A model generated the notes under the pieces. It was given only the letters and a program-made list of their open reading frames with translations, made no database searches and was not told the DNA's origin. Both the position numbers and the translations under genes were made by a program. Shown one piece after another: positions 33,905 to 40,334 of a DNA stretch of 40,334 nucleotides. Origin of the DNA: Hyphomicrobiales bacterium (lineage in GTDB: Bacteria > Pseudomonadota > Alphaproteobacteria > Rhizobiales > Beijerinckiaceae); assembly GCA_947455025.1 (NCBI GenBank), contig CANGLU010000020.1:1-40334 (forward strand), in the 5' to 3' direction. Each line of letters begins with the position of its first letter. Position 1 is the stretch's first letter.

Positions 33905-34642
33905 TTATTTCTTCGGCTGAACGAAAATATTGATGGTCGTTCCCGGCGATGCTGACGTTTCACCAAAGACGAGATATTCTTCGATAAACGCGTCTTTGAC
34001 GACAATGTCCTTCGCATCAAGATAGGCCGTGATTTGTTCATAGGCACCATCGATTTCGTCATAAGAGGCGAGATGGGCGAAACGTATCGCTTTGCCGGAA
34101 GGCGTCGTGCCTAATTTGATATCAGCACCCAAATCAAGAGGGGCAATCGTTGGAGCCGATGCGATGGGTAAAATGGCATCATAGGTGAAGGCGGTATCGT
34201 TTGTTTCGACAAAGACTGTGATCGGATAACCGGAAACAACGAGACCAGCCTTGGCAGCGGCGGCCTGCCCACGGGCAAAAGCGGCGCGCAAATCGCCATA
34301 AGCCGTTTCCCACTGCGCCTTTCCGCGCACGACGATGGCGGGCTTTGCCGTAAGCTCTAATGAATCCGGCAATGTCACCTCGGATACGGGAGGTGCAAGG
34401 CTGGTAAGGTTTGGTGGAGGCGCGGCATTGGGCACTTCCGGCGCGGGAAGCGCGCCTTGTGGCGCTGGCGTTTGGACAGGCGCCGCTTCGACTTTAGGCG
34501 CCACCGCGCTTGTGGCCGGAGCCGCAAGCGGTGCCGTTTCAATGGCGGGGGTGGCGGTTTGGGCAAAGACAGTAGCGGACATGGTTATGATCAGCAGTGA
34601 CGCAGCGCCCAATCGGGCAACGCTCAAATACGGACTAAACAT
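33905..34642 (-). CDS. Exported protein with GyrI-like (effector-binding) domain
   Basis: A 245-aa protein with a signal peptide (residues 1-27, 'SATVFA' then Gln28), a Pro/Ala/Thr-rich linker (about 28-95), and a C-terminal GyrI-like small-molecule-binding domain (about 100-245). The domain shows the internal repeat pattern of the AraC effector-binding/SOUL-like superfamily, including 'SGYPITVFVETNDTAFTYDA', 'FAHLASYDEIDGAYEQITAYL' (quoted in part) and 'EEYLVFGETSAS'. Most GyrI-like proteins are cytoplasmic, so an exported one with a wall-spanning-style linker is unusual, though alphaproteobacteria have examples. Its ligand is unknown. The ATG at 34642 has AAGG 9 nt upstream; the frame extends to 34681 without support. 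Confidence 0.75.
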   Translation of the reverse strand: MFSPYLSVARLGAASLLIITMSATVFAQTATPAIETAPLAAPATSAVAPKVEAAPVQTPAPQGALPAPEVPNAAPPPNLTSLAPPVSEVTLPDSLELTAKPAIVVRGKAQWETAYGDLRAAFARGQAAAAKAGLVVSGYPITVFVETNDTAFTYDAILPIASAPTIAPLDLGADIKLGTTPSGKAIRFAHLASYDEIDGAYEQITAYLDAKDIVVKDAFIEEYLVFGETSASPGTTINIFVQPKK

Positions 34643-34786
34643 TCCAAATCCCTTCCCGACGGCCAGACTGATTCGCCGCACGCTTCTTGTTAGAAGAATA
34701 GAACGTGGCGAAAGCGAGGTCGAGAAGCGTATGACTGGCCACCGCGTTATATGGTATGATATGGGGCGTAAAAATCAGGATTGAAC

Positions 34787-35659
34787 ATGACCAGCGCATT
34801 AGCAGGCCGCCCCTATATGAAAATGAATGGGGCCGGCAATGAAATTACCATTCTGGATTTACGCGGCAGCGGCCTGACGGTGCTGCCTGAGGAAGCGCGT
34901 GCAATTGCGCATCATCCGCAAACGGCCTTTGACCAGTTAATGGTACTGTTTGACCCCCATACGGCGCAGACCGATGCCTATATGCGGATCTTTAATACCG
35001 ATGGCAGTGAATCATCTGCCTGTGGCAATGGCACACGCTGCGTTAGCTGGTACGTCCTTGAAGGCGAAAGCCGCGACACGTTGAAGCTTGAGACAGCAGC
35101 AGGTCTTCTTGATTGCCGCAGAGAGGGACCGCTCTCCTTCACGATTGATATGGGTATGCCCCACTTCGATTGGCAGCAGATTCCGCTTGGACGGCCACAA
35201 GCTGACACAAGGGCGATTGATTTTCAGTTTACCACTTCAAATGGAAAGCTCTTAAGCAATCCCGCTTGTGTGAATATGGGCAATCCACACGCCATTTTCT
35301 GGGTTGGGGATGTGGAGGCCTATGCGCTTGATGTGAATGGGCCTGTGCTTGAGCACGATCCGATGTTTCCAGAGCGCGCGAATATCTCGCTCGTTGAAGT
35401 CAAAAGCCGCGACCATATTATCCAAAAGGTGTGGGAGCGTGGCGCAGGGCTTACGCTTGCCTGTGGCTCGGGTGCATGCGCGGCCGCCGTTGCCGCGGCA
35501 CGTCTTGATCTGACCGATCGCAAGGTCCGTGTCACTTTGCCCGGCGGTGATCTCTTCATCGAATGGCGCGAGACGGATGCGCATGTGCTGATGACCGGGC
35601 CCGTGGCCCTTGAACATCGGGGCCAGCTTGAAGCGAGCCTGTTTGAAAGCGTGTCCTGA
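34787..35659 (+). CDS. dapF: Diaminopimelate epimerase
   Basis: This enzyme converts LL- to meso-diaminopimelate for lysine and peptidoglycan. Both catalytic cysteines of this two-base racemase are present: Cys79 in 'SACGNGTRC' and Cys226 in 'LACGSGACAAA'. The N-terminal 'YMKMNGAGNEITILDLRG' and the central 'CVNMGNPHAIFWV' are family features. The 290-aa length is usual. ATG 34787 is chosen over the TTG two codons upstream because AGGA sits 6 nt before it. The stop overlaps the mtaB start as TGATG, so translation is probably coupled, an arrangement typical of rhizobia. Confidence 0.96.
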   Translation: MTSALAGRPYMKMNGAGNEITILDLRGSGLTVLPEEARAIAHHPQTAFDQLMVLFDPHTAQTDAYMRIFNTDGSESSACGNGTRCVSWYVLEGESRDTLKLETAAGLLDCRREGPLSFTIDMGMPHFDWQQIPLGRPQADTRAIDFQFTTSNGKLLSNPACVNMGNPHAIFWVGDVEAYALDVNGPVLEHDPMFPERANISLVEVKSRDHIIQKVWERGAGLTLACGSGACAAAVAAARLDLTDRKVRVTLPGGDLFIEWRETDAHVLMTGPVALEHRGQLEASLFESVS

Positions 35660-36906
35660 TGGGCGTTGAGCTCGTTACCTTTGGTTGCCGATTAAACGTC
35701 GTTGAATCGGAAGCCATCAAACATGCCGCCGAGGCCGCAGGGCAGGATGATCTTATCATCGTGAACACCTGCGCGGTAACGAGCGAAGCCGTCCGTCAAG
35801 CGCGGCAAACGATCCGCAAGCTTAAGCGCGAACGTCCAACAGCAAATATTGTGGTCACGGGATGTGCTGCACAAATTGAACCCGAACGTTTTGCTGACAT
35901 GGCGGAGGTTTCAAACGTCATCGGCAATGAATCAAAAACGAAACAGGAAACATGGGCAGCGCTTGCCGATCCGGCGAGAGGGTTCGAGCGGGTGCGCGTT
36001 TCCGACATTATGGCGGTGAAAGAATTATCGCCACATCTGGTAGGTGCGTTCGAAGGACACACGCGAAGCTTTGTTGAAATTCAAAATGGCTGCGACCATC
36101 GCTGCACGTTTTGTATTATTCCTTATGGCCGTGGCAATTCTCGTTCCGTGCCGATGGGGGCGGTCACAGAGCAGATCGCGAAGCTCGTCGACGCAGGGCA
36201 CAAAGAAGCCGTGCTGACGGGCGTTGATTTAACAAGCTATGGCGCTGATTTACCGGGCGCCCCAAAGCTCGGCGCTTTGGTCAAATCCATCTTGCGGCAT
36301 GTGCCAGACTTAAAGCGGCTCCGCCTTTCATCCATTGATTCCGTTGAAGCGGATGATGATCTCATCGATGCGATTGCGACCGAGCAGCGCTTAATGCCGC
36401 ATCTGCATTTATCGCTTCAATCGGGCGATGATCTGATTTTGAAACGCATGAAGCGACGCCATTTGCGCGCCGATGCCATTCGCTTTTGTAACGATATAAA
36501 GAAGCTAAGGCCTGACATCGCCTTTGGGGCTGATATCATTGCAGGGTTTCCGACTGAGACTGAGGAAATGTTTCAACACTCGCTCGATCTCGTCGACGAA
36601 TGCGGCTTGGCGTTTCTACACGTCTTTCCTTACTCCCCTCGCCCTGGCACGCCAGCGGCTAAGATGCCGCAAGTAAAAGGCAATGTGATTAAAGAGCGGG
36701 CACGGCAGTTGCGCGAGAAGGGCGAGGCCGCGTTGCAGGCCCATCTCGCACGCCTTGTCGGTACCGAGCAGGAATTGCTGATCGAACGCGGCGGGATCGG
36801 ACGCACACCGTGTTTTACGCCCGTGCGCGTTGGCGATGGGTATGAAGCGGGAAGTTTAGTAAAGGTGCGCATCCGCGAACACGATGGCGGTCATCTAAAA
36901 ATCTAA
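35659..36906 (+). CDS. mtaB: tRNA t6A37 methylthiotransferase MtaB
   Basis: A radical-SAM methylthiotransferase that turns t6A37 of ANN-decoding tRNAs into ms2t6A. The UPF0004 cluster ligands are Cys10 ('FGCRLN'), Cys38 ('NTCAVT') and Cys69 ('TGCAAQ'). The radical-SAM cluster motif is Cys145/Cys149/Cys152 in 'CDHRCTFCIIPYGRG'. A TRAM-type RNA-binding tail ends the 415-aa protein. It overlaps the dapF stop by one base (TGATG) and lacks its own strong Shine-Dalgarno, consistent with reinitiation. Its stop overlaps the rluA-family stop on the other strand. ftsY, normally the next gene, lies beyond that insertion. Confidence 0.95.
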   Translation: MGVELVTFGCRLNVVESEAIKHAAEAAGQDDLIIVNTCAVTSEAVRQARQTIRKLKRERPTANIVVTGCAAQIEPERFADMAEVSNVIGNESKTKQETWAALADPARGFERVRVSDIMAVKELSPHLVGAFEGHTRSFVEIQNGCDHRCTFCIIPYGRGNSRSVPMGAVTEQIAKLVDAGHKEAVLTGVDLTSYGADLPGAPKLGALVKSILRHVPDLKRLRLSSIDSVEADDDLIDAIATEQRLMPHLHLSLQSGDDLILKRMKRRHLRADAIRFCNDIKKLRPDIAFGADIIAGFPTETEEMFQHSLDLVDECGLAFLHVFPYSPRPGTPAAKMPQVKGNVIKERARQLREKGEAALQAHLARLVGTEQELLIERGGIGRTPCFTPVRVGDGYEAGSLVKVRIREHDGGHLKI

Positions 36907-37592
36907 ATTGAATATCCGCACGCGGCCATCCGTTCGATCATGTGATCGGGCGGTGGCGCTTCCACACGGATGGGAGCCTTATTTTTATAAAGCGGAATGG
37001 TGATCGAGCGGGCGTGTAAATGCAAGCGCTCGCCGGTGATCTTGCCGTCGCCATAAATCGGGTCACCAATAATGGGCCATCCCATTGCTTGGGTATGAAC
37101 GCGCAATTGATGCGTGCGACCCGTGAGCGGCGATAATTCCAACAGGGTACACTCATCGGTGCGGCCCATCACCTTCCAGCCGGTTTGCGACGGCAGGCCG
37201 TTGGGATCGGGCTTCATCCACCAGCCTTTGGATTGATCCATCCGGCCTAGGGCCAAATCAATGAAGCCATCGTCCTCTGTGGGGCCGCCTTTCACCACGG
37301 CCCAATAGGTTTTCTGCATCAAGCCTTCGCGGAAAAGCTTGGACAGATCATCCAGCGCTTTGCGATGCCGGCCGAGAACGAGGCAACCGGATGTGTCTTT
37401 ATCCAACCGATGAGCCAATTGCGGGGGCTTGGGCAGGCCGAATTGGAGCGCGGGGAAATATTGTTCCAAATGCGCGTCACGGCTTACCGCGTTCGGGTGG
37501 GCCTGATGCACAGCAATGCCGGCCGGTTTGTTGATCACCAGCATCAGCGCGTCGCGGTACAGAATTCGACCTTGGATCTCTTCAGGCGTCAT
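36903..37592 (-). CDS. RluA-family pseudouridine synthase
   Basis: An RNA pseudouridine synthase of about 229 aa in the RluA family, acting on rRNA and/or tRNA. The catalytic Asp is in 'LAHRLDKDTSGCLVLGRH', the active-site loop that defines the family; 'LVINKPAGIAVH' precedes it and 'LSPLTGRTHQLRVH' with 'GDPIYG' follows. There is no N-terminal S4 domain, so the short RluA/RluC-core form is present. The ATG at 37592 is preferred because GGAAG lies 7 nt upstream; the frame opens far upstream (37718) across the ftsY start, which is unlikely. It is placed on the opposite strand between mtaB and ftsY. The exact target cannot be read from sequence. Confidence 0.9.
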   Translation of the reverse strand: MTPEEIQGRILYRDALMLVINKPAGIAVHQAHPNAVSRDAHLEQYFPALQFGLPKPPQLAHRLDKDTSGCLVLGRHRKALDDLSKLFREGLMQKTYWAVVKGGPTEDDGFIDLALGRMDQSKGWWMKPDPNGLPSQTGWKVMGRTDECTLLELSPLTGRTHQLRVHTQAMGWPIIGDPIYGDGKITGERLHLHARSITIPLYKNKAPIRVEAPPPDHMIERMAACGYSI

Positions 37593-37605
37593 AGTGAGGC
37601 TTCCT

Positions 37606-37634
37606 AACCCTTTCCTGTTGACCGGGAAAGGGTT
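37606..37634. promoter_or_regulatory. 10-bp perfect inverted repeat in the rluA/ftsY divergent spacer
   Basis: AACCCTTTCC (37606-37615) and GGAAAGGGTT (37625-37634) are perfect complements with a 9-nt centre. They lie in a divergent spacer of only 53 bp between the rluA-family start and the ftsY start. Being symmetric, it would form a hairpin just ahead of both ribosome-binding sites or serve as a shared operator. Confidence 0.55.
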
Positions 37635-37645
37635 ATCGAGGGGGC

Positions 37646-38647
37646 ATGACTGACGATACGCCCAAAAAACCCGGCCTGATGTCCCGCCTGTTTGGCGTTG
37701 GGGCCGTTGCGCCCGCACCCGAGACAGCCAAGCTGAACTGGTGGCAGAGGCTCAAGAGCGGGCTCGCGCGGTCCTCCTCCTCCATCGGCCAGGGCATTAC
37801 CGATCTTTTCACCAAACGCCGGCTTGATGACGAGACACTACAGGATTTCGAGGATGTGCTGATCCGTGCCGATCTTGGCCTGCCTGTCGCGAGCCGGATC
37901 GTCGAAGCGGTAGGCAAAGGCCGCTATGGCAAGGAAATCGAAGGCGAAGAAGTCAAAGCCATTTTGGCGGCGGAAGTGACTAAAACGCTTACACCTGTCG
38001 CTAAACCGCTTGTGATCGACGAGACAAAAAAGCCGTTTGTGATTTTGATGGTGGGCGTCAATGGTTCGGGCAAAACCACCACCATCGGCAAATTGGCCGC
38101 TAAATTTTCAAGCGAAGGCCGCAAAGTGATGCTGGCCGCAGGCGATACGTTTCGCGCCGCCGCCATCGAGCAATTACAAGTTTGGGGTAGCCGCGTTGGC
38201 GCGCCCGTCATCACCCGCCCTCAAGGCTCCGATGCCTCGGGCCTTGTCTTCGACGCGCTTGATAAAGCCACGGAAGCCGGCACAGACGTCCTGCTGATTG
38301 ATACCGCAGGGCGCCTGCAAAACCGCACCGAATTGATGGCCGAGCTTGAAAAAGTTATTCGCGTTATCAAGAAAAAAGACGAGGCAGCCCCGCATGCCAC
38401 TCTGTTGGTGCTGGATGCGACGGTGGGACAAAACGCGCTTTCGCAAGTTGAAATCTTTGGCAAAATGGCAGGCGTGACCGGCTTGGTGATGACCAAGCTA
38501 GATGGCACGGCGCGCGGAGGCATTTTGGTGGCGTTAGCCGAGAAGTTCGGATTACCCGTGCATTTTATCGGCGTCGGCGAAGCGGTGGATGATTTAGAGC
38601 CGTTCAACGCCGATGAGTTTGGGAGGGCGATTGCGGGATTGGAGTAA
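37646..38647 (+). CDS. ftsY: Signal recognition particle receptor FtsY
   Basis: The SRP receptor GTPase that docks SRP-ribosome complexes at the inner membrane. The 333-aa protein has a short Trp/Arg-containing N-terminal membrane-targeting region, an N domain helix bundle ('LDDETLQDFEDVLIRADLGL', about 60-130) and the G domain: P-loop GVNGSGKT (137-144), 'AAGDTFRAAAIEQL', 'IDTAGR', 'TKLDGTARGG'. The long acidic A domain of E. coli FtsY is absent, as usual in alphaproteobacteria. The GAGGGGG directly before ATG is the likely ribosome-binding site. It ends 2 bp from rlmN on the other strand. Confidence 0.96.
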   Translation: MTDDTPKKPGLMSRLFGVGAVAPAPETAKLNWWQRLKSGLARSSSSIGQGITDLFTKRRLDDETLQDFEDVLIRADLGLPVASRIVEAVGKGRYGKEIEGEEVKAILAAEVTKTLTPVAKPLVIDETKKPFVILMVGVNGSGKTTTIGKLAAKFSSEGRKVMLAAGDTFRAAAIEQLQVWGSRVGAPVITRPQGSDASGLVFDALDKATEAGTDVLLIDTAGRLQNRTELMAELEKVIRVIKKKDEAAPHATLLVLDATVGQNALSQVEIFGKMAGVTGLVMTKLDGTARGGILVALAEKFGLPVHFIGVGEAVDDLEPFNADEFGRAIAGLE

Positions 38648-38649
38648 TC

Positions 38650-39918
38650 CTAATCCTCGCCGCCGCCCACGGCATATACACCCTCAGCGCCGATACCTTC
38701 TTCCAGCATCAGCCTTGCCCGCGCTCTTAATTTTTCAGTTTCGCTTTTCAACTGCCCGCAGGCGGCTAAAATATCGCGCCCGCGTGGGGTGCGAACGGGC
38801 GATGCGTAGCCGGCACGGAACACGACATCGGAGAATTCTTCAATCCGTCCCCAATCCGAGCATTTATATGTGGTGCCGGGCCATGGGTTGAACGGGATGA
38901 GGTTGATCTTGGCCGGAATACCATTCAACAGCCGCACCAATTCGCGGGCGTCTTTCAGGCTGTCGTTCACGCCGTCAAGCATCACATATTCGAAGGTGAT
39001 CCGGCGGGCATTGGAAACGCCGGGATAGTTCCGGCAGGCGTCGAGCAATTCTGCGATCGGATATTTTTTGTTGAGCGGCACTAGTTCATTGCGCAACTCG
39101 TCGCGCACGGCGTGAAGCGATATAGCTAGCATGGATGCAATTTCATCGCCCGCGCGCTGAATCATCGGCACGACGCCGGAAGTCGACAGGGTGATACGAC
39201 GGCGGGACAGTGTGAGGCCTTCGCCATCGGTGACAACCGCCATGGCATCGCGCACATGCTCGAAATTATAAAGCGGCTCGCCCATGCCCATCAGCACGAC
39301 GTTTGAGACGGCGCGCTCGGCATCCGGCACCAAGCCGTCGGTTGGCCGCGCGGCGCCTGGCCAATCGCCCAAACGGTCGCGGGCGATCATCACTTGAGCG
39401 ACGATTTCAGCCGAAGTGAGGTTGCGGACCAACCGCTGTGTGCCGGTGTGGCAGAAAGAACAGGTGAGCGTGCAGCCAACTTGCGAGGAAATGCACAGCG
39501 TTCCGCGGTCTGATTCGGGGATATAAACCGTCTCGATTTCGGCGCCTTTATCATGCGCGCTGACGGGCGGCATCCGGATCAGCCATTTCCGCGTGCCGTC
39601 TACCGAGATTTGCTCCGAGACGATTTCCGGCCGATCCAGCGTGAAATGCTGCGCCAAGAGGCTGCGCAATTCTTTCGAAACATTCAGCATCACATCAAAG
39701 GACGTGGCACCGCGGTGGTAGATCCAATGCCAGAGCTGGCCCGTGCGCATCCGTAATTCGCGTTGGGCCACGCCAATTTCAGCAAGTTTTTGCGAAATCT
39801 CGGTACGTCCAAGACCCGCTAGCGATGGTTTTCCATCGGCAAAGACAGGCTGAGGAGACAGGATTTCGGCTGTCTTCTCAATCGAATCAATCGCACCTGC
39901 CACGGGCCCTGATGTCAC
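38650..39918 (-). CDS. rlmN: Dual-specificity 23S rRNA/tRNA adenine-C2 methyltransferase RlmN
   Basis: A radical-SAM enzyme that methylates C2 of A2503 in 23S rRNA and A37 in certain tRNAs. The cluster motif is '[11 protein letters not shown]' (Cys-x3-Cys-x2-Cys), preceded by '[10 protein letters not shown]'; '[16 protein letters not shown]' and '[20 protein letters not shown]' (quoted in part) are family markers, and the methyl-carrying cysteine is in '[11 protein letters not shown]' near the C-terminus. Length 422 aa includes an N-terminal stretch common in rhizobia. The start is GTG at 39918, overlapping the upstream ialB stop in a GTGA arrangement, suggesting coupling. The N-terminal 30 residues are poorly conserved, so a later start is possible. 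Confidence 0.94.
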   Translation of the reverse strand: MTSGPVAGAIDSIEKTAEILSPQPVFADGKPSLAGLGRTEISQKLAEIGVAQRELRMRTGQLWHWIYHRGATSFDVMLNVSKELRSLLAQHFTLDRPEIVSEQISVDGTRKWLIRMPPVSAHDKGAEIETVYIPESDRGTLCISSQVGCTLTCSFCHTGTQRLVRNLTSAEIVAQVMIARDRLGDWPGAARPTDGLVPDAERAVSNVVLMGMGEPLYNFEHVRDAMAVVTDGEGLTLSRRRITLSTSGVVPMIQRAGDEIASMLAISLHAVRDELRNELVPLNKKYPIAELLDACRNYPGVSNARRITFEYVMLDGVNDSLKDARELVRLLNGIPAKINLIPFNPWPGTTYKCSDWGRIEEFSDVVFRAGYASPVRTPRGRDILAACGQLKSETEKLRARARLMLEEGIGAEGVYAVGGGED

Positions 39919-40334
39919 GGACAGGCCTTTTTCACCTGATCAAGCGCCTGGGCGAACCCTGCTAAAGCGTAATTTTCCTGTAGCGCATTGCCCCGCTTTG
40001 ACGTGACTTTCAACGCAAGAAGCGGATTTTTCTTCATTTGCTCGATCACAGAGGCATTATCTTGGGCATTTTTGAGCCAAGCCACATTGCCTTGCGACTT
40101 AGGGGAAACGGCAAAAGTGGTTTTACCCAAAACAAGCTGGGCGTCCGCCCCGTCCTTAGGTGGGAAACCCAACACGAAGCTGATTTCGTCACGGACATTT
40201 TCCTTGGGCCGGGTGGAGACGAATAAATACCCCGGATCGCGGGTCAAATTAGCTGGAAGGCGCTCTTTTGGAACCGCTAGCGCGTAGCAAATGCGGCCAT
40301 TTGCGGTATCGGAGGCGTAGACATTCCAGCTTCC
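39915..40334 (-). CDS. Invasion-associated locus B (IalB) family protein, partial
   Basis: The C-terminal 139 residues of an IalB-family protein; the 5' end, including any signal peptide, lies beyond the window edge. From the edge the frame is open: it reads '[20 protein letters not shown]', then '[20 protein letters not shown]' and '[18 protein letters not shown]', the family core, then 'KTTFAV' and a C-terminal Cys in 'KKACP'. The Trp-x-Val-Tyr and Cys-Tyr-Ala segments are family hallmarks. These are periplasmic or outer-membrane proteins of alphaproteobacteria, linked to host-cell invasion in Bartonella but common in free-living relatives, so virulence should not be assumed. The stop overlaps the rlmN GTG start by four bases. 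Confidence 0.85.
   Translation of the reverse strand, partial: GSWNVYASDTANGRICYALAVPKERLPANLTRDPGYLFVSTRPKENVRDEISFVLGFPPKDGADAQLVLGKTTFAVSPKSQGNVAWLKNAQDNASVIEQMKKNPLLALKVTSKRGNALQENYALAGFAQALDQVKKACP

Noticed and set aside
37593-37718. Upstream extension of the RluA-family frame across the ftsY start
   Set aside because: It would run antisense through ftsY codons. GGAAG supports the ATG at 37592, which gives the family N-terminus.
39915-40334. IalB-family protein taken as evidence of a pathogen
   Set aside because: The family is widespread in non-pathogenic alphaproteobacteria, and no other virulence genes are seen in the window.

Overview
The window looks like a chromosomal segment of an alphaproteobacterium, most likely Hyphomicrobiales (Rhizobiales). 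The evidence is family-level recognition: the bolA / J-domain / cobS / cobT gene order, a proline dehydrogenase PutA diverging from an Lrp-type PutR regulator, a mitochondrial-Suv3-like RNA helicase, an IalB-family protein, an alphaproteobacterial 'host attachment' protein, and a dapF-mtaB-ftsY order. No rRNA, CRISPR array, insertion sequence or prophage is visible. It reads as housekeeping chromosome rather than an island.

Layout, left to right. (1) 68-143: tRNA-Ala(CGC), then a DUF1993 gene, an exported SOUL/heme-binding protein, a host-attachment-family protein and a DMT transporter. (2) 3.2-9.8 kb: amino-acid biosynthesis. asd (plus) faces a minus-strand run rplS, leuC, leuD, leuB, a PLP threonine/serine dehydratase and a beta-carbonic anhydrase. 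(3) 9.9-13.6 kb: putA and putR, divergent around an Lrp-like operator. (4) 13.7-20.1 kb: an acyl-CoA synthetase, then a minus-strand operon of DMT transporter, His-rich CobW/COG0523 GTPase and FATP-type acyl-CoA synthetase, then another DMT transporter. (5) 20.1-24.7 kb: bolA, a J-domain protein, cobS and cobT (aerobic cobaltochelatase), and a VUT/YhhQ transporter. (6) 24.8-32.8 kb: rpmB, an exported DUF3108 protein, the Suv3-like helicase, an MscS-type channel and ppa. (7) 32.9-40.3 kb: an NAPE-PLD-like metallo-hydrolase, an exported GyrI-like protein, dapF-mtaB, rluA, ftsY, rlmN and a truncated ialB.

How genes work together: leuBCD supply leucine and the dehydratase may feed isoleucine synthesis. 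asd and dapF belong to the aspartate/diaminopimelate pathway. cobS and cobT are two of three cobaltochelatase subunits; cobN is not in the window. MtaB, RlmN and the RluA-family enzyme modify RNA, and FtsY targets proteins to the membrane.

The coding layout is very compact: most convergent pairs end within a few bases of each other or share stop-codon bases. The most unexplained DNA is the 455-bp gap at 26212-26666 before the helicase. It holds a 40-bp direct repeat pair dense in GANTC sites, a perfect consensus DnaA box between the copies, and a GTTC-N7-GTTC motif. It is the best candidate here for an undescribed regulatory or replication-related element. I found no clearly novel multi-gene system.
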